This document shows, piece by piece, positions 7,627 through 15,434 of a DNA stretch of 38,678 nt. Origin of the DNA: JAQGMJ01 sp036271855 (lineage in GTDB: Bacteria; Pseudomonadota; Gammaproteobacteria; Burkholderiales; JAEUOS01); assembly GCA_036271855.1 (NCBI GenBank), contig DATAZV010000189.1:1-38678 (forward strand). Reading direction: 5' to 3'. Made by a program: the position numbers and the translations under genes. The notes beneath the pieces were generated by a model that worked only from the letters and a program-made list of their open reading frames with translations, was not told the DNA's origin and searched no databases. Numbering within the stretch: the first letter of the stretch is position 1; each line of letters begins with the position of its first letter.

Positions 7627-10284
7627 GTGGCCGCGCCCGTCCTCGACACACTGCAAATCGGCGCGACGCGCTACCGCTGGCTGGACCTGCGCAAGGTGTT
7701 GCCGCCGGCCACCCTGGCGCGCCTGCCCTACTCCCTGCGCATCCTGATCGAGAACATCGCGCGGCGCGCGCCCGAGGCGCTACCGCCTTTGCTCGAGCAT
7801 GTGCAGGGCCACGCCCCCGCTTGCGAAGTGCCGTTTTATCCGAACCGGATGATGCTGCACGACACCACCTGCCTGCCGGCGCTGGCCGATTTCGCCGGCC
7901 TGCGCGACGCGGTGGCGGAGCTTGGTGGCGACCCGTCTCGATTAAATCCCACGATCCCCGTGGTGCTGACCATAGACCACTCGGTGATCGTCGAGCGCTA
8001 CGCCAGCAAGGACGCAGTGCAGGTCAATCTGGACATCGACTTTCGCCGCAATTCCGAACGCTATCGCTTCATCAAGTGGGCGCAGGGCAGCCTGCGCGAG
8101 TTCCATGTGGTGCCGCCCGGCACCGGCATCATCCACCAGGTCAACATGGAGTCGCTGGCCCAAGTGGTGTGGGAAACCAAAACCGAAGATGGCGAGCCGC
8201 TGCTGCACCCGGACGCCATGGTCGCCACCGACAGCCACACGCCGATGATCAATGCCCTGGGCGTAGTCGCCTGGGGCGTCGGTGGGCTGGAAGGCCAGGC
8301 AGCGATGCTGGGCGAGCCGGTGCCGATCATTTGCCCCGAGGTGATCGGCCTGCGTGTCACCGGCACGCCGCGCCCGGGCATGACCGCCACCGACCTGGCG
8401 CTGCATCTCACCGAACTGCTGCGCAAGCATGGCGTGGTGGCCAAGTTCGTCGAATTCTGCGGGCCGGGGCTGGACCATCTGGACGCCGGCACCCGCGCCA
8501 CCGTCGCCAACATGGCGCCCGAATACGGCGCCACGGTGGTGTATTTCCCGTTCGATGCGATCACGCTGGATTATCTGCGCCTCACCGGCCGCGATGAGGC
8601 GCATTGCGCCAAGGTCGAAGCCTATATGCGCGCCCAGGGCCTGTGGCGCGACGCTGAAGAGCCGGTTTACGCCGAGACCATCGAGCTTGATCTCGGCAGC
8701 GTAGCCCCCTGCATGGCCGGCCCCTATCTGCCCCAACAGCGCCGCCCCTTGAGCGCGGTGGCGCAAAGCTTTCACGATGAAGTGGTGATGAAGCATGCGC
8801 GTGAACCGCAGGCGCACTACGCCTCGCGGGCTTTCAGTGCGCCGCTGAAGCACGGCGCACTGGTGCTGGCGGCGATTACCAGTTGCACCAACACCGCCAA
8901 TCCCAGCCTGATGATCCAGGCCGGCCTGCTGGCGCGCAATGCCGCCGCCCGCGGCCTCACGGTGCCGCCCTGGGTCAAGACCTCGCTTTCGCCCGGCTCG
9001 CGGGTGGTCGGCGACTACCTCCAGGACGCCGGCCTGCTGGCTGGACTCGAAGCACTGGGCTTTCACCTCACCGGCTACGGCTGCATGACCTGCATCGGTA
9101 GCTCCGGCCCGCTGCAGCCGGATGCGGATGCGCTGATCGACGCCGGCCTGCTGGGCGCCGGGGTGCTTTCCGGCAATCGCAATTTCGAAGGCCGGGTGCA
9201 TCCCAAGCTGGCCGGCGGCTTTCTCGCCTCGCCGCCGCTGGTGGTGGCCTACGCGATTGCCGGCACCATCATGGTCGATATTTCGCGCGACCCGCTGGGC
9301 CATGACACCGGGGGGCGCGAGGTGTTTCTGGCCGACCTCTGGCCGAGCGATGCCGAAGTCGCCGCCACGCTCAAGGCCCACCTGCGGCCCCGGCAATTCA
9401 CCGAACGCAACCGCTCGCTGTGGCAAGGCACCGGGCATTGGCAGGCGCTCTCCGCCCCGGCCAGCGAACGCTACCGCTGGGAGGCGCGCTCAACCTATTT
9501 GCGCCGCCCGGCCTATACCGTCGGCGTAGCGGCCGAGGCGCCGCCTGCCTTGTCGATCACCGGTGCGCGGCCCTTTTTGGTGATGGGCGACAACATCACC
9601 ACCGACCATATCTCCCCCGCCGGCACGGTGCCGCGCGACAGCCCGGCCGGCGCCTGGCTGCTGGAGCATGGCGAAGCACCGGCCGACCTGAACCAGTATT
9701 CGACCCGGCGCAGCAACCACGAGGTGATGCTGCGCGGCGCTTTCACCACCCGCAACCTGAAGAACCTGCTGGTGCGCGGCGAGCACCCGGTGAACGGCGC
9801 ACACGCCTACGGTGCGGATGGCCAGGGGCTGCTTTCGGTCTACGAGGCGGCGCAAACCCACGCCGCCCGGCGCACCCCGCTGCTGGTATTCGCCGGCATC
9901 AACTACGGCGCCGGCTCCAGCCGCGACTGGGCGGCGAAAGCGCAAGCCCTGCTGGGCGTACGCGCGGTGGTGGCGCAGAGTTTCGAGCGCATCCACCGCA
10001 GCAACTTGATCGGCATGGGGGTGCTGCCGCTGCTGTTTGCGCCGGGCGCCGGCGCCGCCGGTTTGGCTTTGAGCGGAACCGAGCGGATCGACGTTCTTGG
10101 GCTGGAGCAGCTCGCTGTCGGCGTCAACCCGCTGATGCTGCGTATAACCGGCGACGACGGACAAAGCGCCCAGCTTGCAGTCACCCTGGTGGTCGATTCG
10201 GCGCAGGAGCTTTTGTACCTGCGGCATGGCGGCATCCTGCCCTACGTGCTGCGCAAGACCCTGGCGCCGGCCGCCGGGCACTGA
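7627..10284 (+). CDS. acnA: AcnA-type aconitate hydratase (AcnD-like 2-methylisocitrate dehydratase possible)
   Basis: 885-aa member of the IRP1/AcnA aconitase family, close to the 891 aa of E. coli AcnA. Iron-sulfur ligands are present in SCTNTANPS and in GYGCMTCIGSSG. Other conserved blocks are GTDSHT-like ATDSHTPMI, LSGNRNFEGR, GDNITTDHISPAG and GSSRDWAAKG-like GSSRDWAAKA. The chosen start is GTG at 7627, 14 bp after the MBL gene, because the frame upstream of it shows no aconitase similarity; there is no strong Shine-Dalgarno. It presumably interconverts citrate and isocitrate via cis-aconitate, or 2-methyl-cis-aconitate and 2-methylisocitrate. No prpF, prpB or prpC is nearby, which argues mildly against AcnD. 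Finding it directly before acnB is unusual. Confidence 0.88.
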   Translation: MAAPVLDTLQIGATRYRWLDLRKVLPPATLARLPYSLRILIENIARRAPEALPPLLEHVQGHAPACEVPFYPNRMMLHDTTCLPALADFAGLRDAVAELGGDPSRLNPTIPVVLTIDHSVIVERYASKDAVQVNLDIDFRRNSERYRFIKWAQGSLREFHVVPPGTGIIHQVNMESLAQVVWETKTEDGEPLLHPDAMVATDSHTPMINALGVVAWGVGGLEGQAAMLGEPVPIICPEVIGLRVTGTPRPGMTATDLALHLTELLRKHGVVAKFVEFCGPGLDHLDAGTRATVANMAPEYGATVVYFPFDAITLDYLRLTGRDEAHCAKVEAYMRAQGLWRDAEEPVYAETIELDLGSVAPCMAGPYLPQQRRPLSAVAQSFHDEVVMKHAREPQAHYASRAFSAPLKHGALVLAAITSCTNTANPSLMIQAGLLARNAAARGLTVPPWVKTSLSPGSRVVGDYLQDAGLLAGLEALGFHLTGYGCMTCIGSSGPLQPDADALIDAGLLGAGVLSGNRNFEGRVHPKLAGGFLASPPLVVAYAIAGTIMVDISRDPLGHDTGGREVFLADLWPSDAEVAATLKAHLRPRQFTERNRSLWQGTGHWQALSAPASERYRWEARSTYLRRPAYTVGVAAEAPPALSITGARPFLVMGDNITTDHISPAGTVPRDSPAGAWLLEHGEAPADLNQYSTRRSNHEVMLRGAFTTRNLKNLLVRGEHPVNGAHAYGADGQGLLSVYEAAQTHAARRTPLLVFAGINYGAGSSRDWAAKAQALLGVRAVVAQSFERIHRSNLIGMGVLPLLFAPGAGAAGLALSGTERIDVLGLEQLAVGVNPLMLRITGDDGQSAQLAVTLVVDSAQELLYLRHGGILPYVLRKTLAPAAGH

Positions 10285-10570
10285 AACAGGGCGGCGTGCG
10301 GCCTCGTCGTGCACTGTCGTGCGTACCGAAACCCGCTCTGGAGACGCTGCCCTTCGTTTGACGGGATACCCCTCTAGAGGGGATAATCGGTGGTTTCCCG
10401 AGAGGGGAGCGCAGGTTGGCGCCAAGCTGGCTGCTCTCCTCGCCGGATCGGCCTGCTCGCTGGCCCGATTCTGGCTCCGGGTGCTTCATCTTCAGTCACA
10501 TCCAGTGGCCGTTGGCCAAATCCCAGCGGCTGCCGTAACTCAGCTGTCATTTTCTCTAGGACCCTTCGCC
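10285..10570. other. 286-bp spacer with promoter and long leader of acnB
   Basis: No gene is supported. It holds the promoter and palindrome at 10358-10387, leaving an inferred leader of about 175 nt before acnB. The leader contains a second perfect palindrome, TTGGCGCCAA, at 10416-10425, extended with one mismatch to 16 bp (AGGTTGGCGCCAAGCT), and further GC-rich inverted segments to about 10470. No terminator is seen after the upstream aconitase gene. Confidence 0.6.
10358..10387 (+). promoter_or_regulatory. Sigma-70-type promoter of acnB with a perfect 14-bp palindrome in its spacer
   Basis: A -35 hexamer TTGACG (10358-10363) and a -10 hexamer GATAAT (10382-10387) are separated by 18 bp. 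The spacer is almost filled by the perfect palindrome CCCCTCTAGAGGGG (10369-10382), whose last base is the first base of the -10. This is the layout expected for an operator whose occupant blocks, or realigns, RNA polymerase. The predicted start near 10394 would give a ~175-nt leader to acnB. Confidence 0.65.
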
Positions 10571-13156
10571 ATGCTTGAAACCTATCGCAAACACGTCGCG
10601 GAACGCGCAGCTTTGGGCATTCCGCCCCTGCCCTTGTCCGCGCAGCAGACCGCCGACCTGATCGAACTGCTGAAGAACCCGCCCAAGGGTGAAGAAAAAG
10701 CGCTGGTGGAGATGCTGGTGCACCGCGTGCCGGCGGGCGTGGACGATGCCGCCAAGGTGAAGGCCTCCTACCTGGCCGCCGTAGCCCTGGGCAAGGAAAA
10801 GTGCTCCCTGATCACCCCGGAGTACGCCACCGAACTGCTGGGCACCATGCTGGGCGGCTACAACGTCGCCCCGATGATCGAGCTGCTGGACGACGCCAAA
10901 CTCGGCAAGATTGCCGCCGAAAGCCTGAAAAAGACCCTGCTGATATTCGACGCCTTCCATGACGTTCAGGAAAAGGCCGAGAAGGGCAACGCCAACGCCA
11001 AAGCCGTGCTGCAGTCCTGGGCCGACGGCGAGTGGTTCACCAGCCGTCCCGAACTGCCCAAGAGCCTGACCATCACCGTGTTCAAGGTCACCGGCGAAAC
11101 CAACACCGACGACCTCTCCCCCGCGCCCGACGCCTGGAGCCGCCCGGACATTCCGCTGCACGCCCTGGCCTTCCTGAAGAACCCGCGCCCCGGCATCGAG
11201 CCGCAAGAGGCGGGCAAGATCGGCCCGATCAATTTCATCGGGAGCCTGAAGTCCAAGGGCCACCCGATCGCCTACGTCGGCGATGTGGTCGGCACCGGTT
11301 CTTCGCGCAAGTCCGGCACCAACTCCGTGCTCTGGCACACCGGCGAAGACATTCCCTTCGTGCCGAACAAGCGTTTCGGCGGCGTCTGCCTGGGCAGCAA
11401 GATCGCCCCGATTTTCTACAACACGATGGAAGATGCCGGCGCCCTGCCGATCGAACTCGACGTCTCGCAGATGAACATGGGCGATGTGGTCGAGCTGCGC
11501 CCCTATGAAGGCAAGGCTTTGAAGGACGGCAAGGTGATCTCCGAATTCCAGATCAAGTCCGAGGTGCTGTTCGACGAAGTGCGCGCCGGCGGCCGCATTC
11601 CGCTGATCATCGGCCGCGGTCTGACTGCCAAGGCGCGCGCCGCCCTGGGTCTGCCGGTTTCCACCCTGTTCCGCCTGCCGCACGACCCGGCCGACACCGG
11701 CAAGGGTTACACCCTGGCGCAAAAGATTGTCGGCCGCGCCTGCGGCTTGCCCGAAGGCCGTGGCGTACGTCCCGGCACCTACTGCGAACCGCACATGTCT
11801 TCCGTCGGCTCGCAGGACACCACGGGCACCATGACCCGCGACGAGCTGAAGGATCTGGCCTGCCTGGGCTTCTCCGCCGATCTGGTGATGCAGTCCTTCT
11901 GCCACACCGCGCCCTACCCCAAGCCCGTCGATATCAAAACCCATCACGAATTGCCGGCGTTCATGAGTAACCGCGGCGGCATCTCCCTGCGCGTGGGCGA
12001 CGGCATCATCCATTCCTGGCTGAACCGCATGCTGGTGCCGGACGGCGTCGGTACCGGTGGCGATTCGCACACCCGCTTCCCGCTGGGAATTTCCTTCCCG
12101 GCCGGCTCCGGCCTGGTGGCCTTTGCCGCCGCCACCGGCGTAATGCCGCTGGACATGCCTGAGTCGGTGCTGGTGCGCTTCAAGGGCAAGATGCAGCCCG
12201 GCGTCACCCTGCGCGACCTGGTGAACGCGATTCCGCTGGCGGCCATCAAGCAGGGCCTGCTTACCGTGGCCAAGCAAGGCAAGAAGAACGTGTTCTCCGG
12301 CACCATCCTGGAAATCGAGGGCCTGCCTGACCTGAAGGTCGAGCAAGCGTTCGAATTGTCCGATGCTTCCGCCGAGCGCTCCGCCGCCGGCTGCACCGTG
12401 CACCTGAACAAGGAGCCGGTGATCGAGTACATCACCAGCAACATCACGCTGCTGAAGTACCTGATCGCGCAAGGCTACTCGGACGCGCGCTCCATCACCC
12501 GCCGCATCAAGGCGATGGAAGCCTGGCTGGCCAACCCGCAACTGCTGCAAGCGGACAAGAACGCCGAGTACGCCGCCACCATCGAAATCGACATGAGCGA
12601 GATCACCGAGCCGATCCTCGCCTGCCCGAACGATCCGGACGACGTCAAGACCCTGTCGGATGTGGCCGGCACCAAGATCGACGAAGTGTTCATCGGCTCG
12701 TGCATGACCAACATCGGCCACTTCCGCGCCGCCTCCAAGCTGCTCGAAGGCAAGCGCGACATGCCGGTGAAGCTGTGGATGGCGCCGCCGACCATGATGG
12801 ACAAGAAGATCCTCACCGAGGAAGGCCACTACGGCACCCTCGGCGGCGCCGGCGCACGGATGGAAATGCCCGGCTGCTCGCTGTGCATGGGCAACCAGGC
12901 GCAGGTGCGCGAAGGCGCAACCGTGTTCTCCACTTCCACCCGCAACTTCCCCAACCGCCTGGGCAAGAACTCCAATGTCTACCTGGGTTCGGCGGAACTG
13001 GCGGCGATCACCTCCAAACTTGGCCGTATTCCGACCAAGGAAGAGTACATGCTTGATATGGGCGTGCTCAAGGCCAGCAGCGACAAGATTTATCAGTACA
13101 TGAACTTCGACAAGATCGACGACTTTACTGATGCTGCCAAGACTGTCACTGCGTAA
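10571..13156 (+). CDS. acnB: Bifunctional aconitate hydratase 2 / 2-methylisocitrate dehydratase AcnB
   Basis: Main TCA-cycle aconitase of many proteobacteria, converting citrate to isocitrate via cis-aconitate. At 861 aa it matches the E. coli length (865). The N-terminal HEAT-like domain comes first (MLETYRKHVAERAA), followed by the swivelling domain and the Fe-S domains. Cluster ligands are Cys711 (GSCMTNIGHF), Cys769 and Cys772 (PGCSLCMGN). The start ATG at 10571 gives the conserved N-terminus; the open frame extends 132 codons further upstream, but that part shows no similarity and spans the promoter. It ends 18 bp before a strong terminator hairpin. It probably has its own regulated promoter, apart from the upstream acnA-type gene. 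Confidence 0.97.
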   Translation: MLETYRKHVAERAALGIPPLPLSAQQTADLIELLKNPPKGEEKALVEMLVHRVPAGVDDAAKVKASYLAAVALGKEKCSLITPEYATELLGTMLGGYNVAPMIELLDDAKLGKIAAESLKKTLLIFDAFHDVQEKAEKGNANAKAVLQSWADGEWFTSRPELPKSLTITVFKVTGETNTDDLSPAPDAWSRPDIPLHALAFLKNPRPGIEPQEAGKIGPINFIGSLKSKGHPIAYVGDVVGTGSSRKSGTNSVLWHTGEDIPFVPNKRFGGVCLGSKIAPIFYNTMEDAGALPIELDVSQMNMGDVVELRPYEGKALKDGKVISEFQIKSEVLFDEVRAGGRIPLIIGRGLTAKARAALGLPVSTLFRLPHDPADTGKGYTLAQKIVGRACGLPEGRGVRPGTYCEPHMSSVGSQDTTGTMTRDELKDLACLGFSADLVMQSFCHTAPYPKPVDIKTHHELPAFMSNRGGISLRVGDGIIHSWLNRMLVPDGVGTGGDSHTRFPLGISFPAGSGLVAFAAATGVMPLDMPESVLVRFKGKMQPGVTLRDLVNAIPLAAIKQGLLTVAKQGKKNVFSGTILEIEGLPDLKVEQAFELSDASAERSAAGCTVHLNKEPVIEYITSNITLLKYLIAQGYSDARSITRRIKAMEAWLANPQLLQADKNAEYAATIEIDMSEITEPILACPNDPDDVKTLSDVAGTKIDEVFIGSCMTNIGHFRAASKLLEGKRDMPVKLWMAPPTMMDKKILTEEGHYGTLGGAGARMEMPGCSLCMGNQAQVREGATVFSTSTRNFPNRLGKNSNVYLGSAELAAITSKLGRIPTKEEYMLDMGVLKASSDKIYQYMNFDKIDDFTDAAKTVTA

Positions 13157-13174
13157 GCAGCAATAGCTCTAAGA

Positions 13175-13207
13175 CAAATGCCCGCTTGCGCGGGCATTTG
13201 TTTTTTT
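13175..13207 (+). terminator. Rho-independent terminator of acnB
   Basis: An 11-bp perfect stem (CAAATGCCCGC / GCGGGCATTTG) with a TTGC loop at 13175-13200 is followed by seven T residues. The other strand lacks a U-tract, so it serves acnB only. Confidence 0.93.
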
Positions 13208-13224
13208 GGTGACAGAATTTTCGA

Positions 13225-14439
13225 CTAGGGCTTGTTGCGCGCCCCGTCGATGGTGGCGCCGCTTTGCACCAGCGCATCGATCTGCGCATCGTTCATTCCC
13301 GCTTCGCGCAAAATCTCGCGCGAGTTCTGGCCCAGCTTGGGCGCCGGATTCCACTCGCGGCGTACGCTGCTGGACCACTTGTTGGGCAGGCGCATGTTGC
13401 GGATCTGGCCTTCGGTGGGGTGCTCTTTCATTTCGAAAAAGCCGACATCGGCCAGGTGCGGATCGGCCAGCAGGCCGTCGAGGGTGTTGTAGGGCATCGC
13501 CGGCACGTCGTGCGCATCGAAGATTTCCACCCACTCGGCGGTGGATTTCGTCTTCAGCGCATTGCCGCGCACTTCGAAATACGCCGACACATTGGCAAAG
13601 CGCGCCTGCACGCTGTCGAAGCGCGGGTCGGTTTTCAGTTCCGGCTTGCCGATGGCGTCGAAAAAGGCGAAGGCCTGGTCGTTGGTGTTGGCCGAGATGC
13701 AGATGAAACCGTCCTTGGTCGCGATCGGCTTGCCCATCGGGTCGAGCAGGCGCGGGTCGCCGGTCTCGCCCAGCGGCGGCTCGAAGGTCTTCAGGTACAT
13801 ATGCTCTTCGAGCACGAACTTGACCAGGTTTTCGAACATCGGAATTTCGATCGAAGCGCCCTCGCCGGTCTTGGCGCGCTGGTACAGCGCCATCGAGATC
13901 ATCTGCGCCGCGATCAGCCCGACCACCTTGTCGGCCACCACCATCGGCACGAAGCGCGGCTCGCCGAGGGCGCGGTGGTTCAGCGCCGCCATGCCGCCGG
14001 AGCCCTGGATGATGGTGTCGTAGGCCGGCTTGTCCTTGTAGCGCCCGTCCTGGCCGAAGCCGAACATGCCGACGTAGATGATGTCCGGCTTGACCTTGCG
14101 CGCGTCTTCATACGAGAGCTTCAGTCGCGCCATCGCCGCGGGGCGCACGTTCCACACCAGCACGTCTGCGGAGGCGATGAGTTTGAGCAGCGCCGCGTGC
14201 GCCTCGGGTTTTTTCAGGTCCAGCACCAGGGAGCGCTTGTTGCGGTTCAGGTGCAGGAACTTCGCGCCCATGCCGGGCGTCACCGACTTGCCGTTCATCG
14301 AACGGATCAGGTCGCCTGACTTGGCCTCGACCTTGATCACATCGGCGCCATGGTCGGCGAGTACCTGCGTGGCCAGTGGCCCCACCACCACCGAGGTGAG
14401 GTCGATGATGCGCACGCCTTCGAGTGGCCCGCCGCTCAT
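13225..14439 (-). CDS. Family III (CaiB/BaiF) CoA-transferase
   Basis: 404-aa acyl-CoA:carboxylate CoA-transferase. The N-terminal Rossmann part (PLEGVRIIDLTSVVVGP, GADVIKVEAKSGD) and the likely catalytic Asp141 in AYDTIIQGSGGM fit the family, which moves CoA through an aspartyl-CoA thioester. Its start overlaps the stop of the MaoC-like gene in an ATGA (14436-14439), so translation is probably coupled and the two products likely work in sequence. Family members in P. aeruginosa act on itaconate, and others on mesaconate, succinate/citramalate or benzylsuccinate. The substrate here is not known; a C5 dicarboxylate is an inference from the neighbours. Confidence 0.9.
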   Translation of the reverse strand: MSGGPLEGVRIIDLTSVVVGPLATQVLADHGADVIKVEAKSGDLIRSMNGKSVTPGMGAKFLHLNRNKRSLVLDLKKPEAHAALLKLIASADVLVWNVRPAAMARLKLSYEDARKVKPDIIYVGMFGFGQDGRYKDKPAYDTIIQGSGGMAALNHRALGEPRFVPMVVADKVVGLIAAQMISMALYQRAKTGEGASIEIPMFENLVKFVLEEHMYLKTFEPPLGETGDPRLLDPMGKPIATKDGFICISANTNDQAFAFFDAIGKPELKTDPRFDSVQARFANVSAYFEVRGNALKTKSTAEWVEIFDAHDVPAMPYNTLDGLLADPHLADVGFFEMKEHPTEGQIRNMRLPNKWSSSVRREWNPAPKLGQNSREILREAGMNDAQIDALVQSGATIDGARNKP

Positions 14440-15287
14440 GCTGCCTCCAGCTCAAGCTGGGCTTCGATGGCGCGTTCGCCCTTGGCGTTGATCGCCCAGG
14501 CGCTGACCTGGTTCGGCCCGCTGATGCGCGCGTTGAGCGCGATCGGCTGGCCGACGAACAGGGGCTTGAGGTTTTTGCTGTTCGACGATTTGAGGACGCG
14601 CCCGGTTTGCGCAGTCACCAGGTCCCAGAGCATCAGCGTGGTGAGGCCGCCGTTGACCACCAGATTGGGATAGCCCTCGGTGCCTTGCGTGTAAGGCAAA
14701 TCGTAGTGGATGCGGTGCGCGTTGAAAGTGATCGCCGAATAACGGAACAAGGTGGTGGGCGTCGGCTCGAAGCTGCGCGTCCACTCGGCCTTCTCCTCAT
14801 CCGGCTTCGCCGCTTCAGGCTTTGCGTCGGCCTTCGCCGCGCCCACAGGCTGCTCGGCGCGATACACGATGTCCTGCTCCTCCACCACCGCCACCCCGGT
14901 GGGCACCGACAGTTCGTGGCGCACGGTGACGAATACCATCTCGCCCGAGCGCCCGGTCTTGGGCGTGATGGCCTGGATGCGCGAGACGCGCTTCACCTCG
15001 TCGCCGATGGCAAGCGGCATGTGAAACCACGAGCGCCGCCCGGCGAACATGCGCCGCGGCAGCGGCACCGGCGGCAGGAATTGCCCCTTGGCCGGATGGC
15101 CATCCGGACCCAGCCCGGACTGCGGCGCCGTGGGGGTGAACAGCATCACATACCAGTGCGCCGGCACCTTGCCGCCGCGCTTGATCTCCTGCGCCGGCTG
15201 GTTCAGCAGTGCCGCCATGCGGCGCGAACCAGCCAGGGCCACTTCATCATCCGCCGTCTCTTCACGGCCTATCCATTCCTGCAACAT
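14436..15287 (-). CDS. MaoC-like hydratase, mesaconyl-C4-CoA/itaconyl-CoA hydratase type
   Basis: 283-aa protein with an N-terminal FAS1-like dehydratase half and a C-terminal MaoC hot-dog half. The region FRYSAITFNAHRIHYD carries the hydratase-2-type Asn-His-Arg-His-Asp arrangement, and NGGLTTLMLWDL follows. The size and two-domain layout match mesaconyl-C4-CoA hydratases and itaconyl-CoA hydratase (Ich). The chosen start at 15287 has a GGAG box 9 nt upstream; the frame upstream of it adds 33 residues without similarity. A charged Ala/Lys/Glu/Pro linker (AAKADAKPEAAKPDEEKAE) separates the halves. It overlaps the CoA-transferase gene by 4 bp and lies 147 bp downstream of the MmgE/PrpD gene. 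Confidence 0.85.
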   Translation of the reverse strand: MLQEWIGREETADDEVALAGSRRMAALLNQPAQEIKRGGKVPAHWYVMLFTPTAPQSGLGPDGHPAKGQFLPPVPLPRRMFAGRRSWFHMPLAIGDEVKRVSRIQAITPKTGRSGEMVFVTVRHELSVPTGVAVVEEQDIVYRAEQPVGAAKADAKPEAAKPDEEKAEWTRSFEPTPTTLFRYSAITFNAHRIHYDLPYTQGTEGYPNLVVNGGLTTLMLWDLVTAQTGRVLKSSNSKNLKPLFVGQPIALNARISGPNQVSAWAINAKGERAIEAQLELEAA

Positions 15288-15434
15288 CTTGTGCTCCAAA
15301 GTCTTGGTTGGGCGTGACGTCCACGCTGGCAGTTGCCACGCCGGTGGGTATTGATCGTAGCACTCCGGGCAGCGCGAAAAAAACACATTTCTCGACTAGC
15401 TGCTATGTCAACCGGGCATAGCGGCGCTCGCGCC

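Noticed and set aside
10175..10570. N-terminal extension of acnB by 132 codons
   Set aside because: It spans the acnB promoter and the end of the previous gene and has no aconitase similarity; the ATG at 10571 gives the family start.
10556..12829. 757-codon open frame antisense to acnB
   Set aside because: Composition (His/Gln/Gly/Ala-rich) is typical of GC-rich shadow frames and acnB is certain on the other strand.
15383..15411. TTGACA on the minus strand upstream of the MaoC-like gene as an internal promoter
   Set aside because: The -35 is perfect but the matching -10 at 17-18 bp (ATGTGT/TGTGTT) is poor, so it was not annotated as a promoter.
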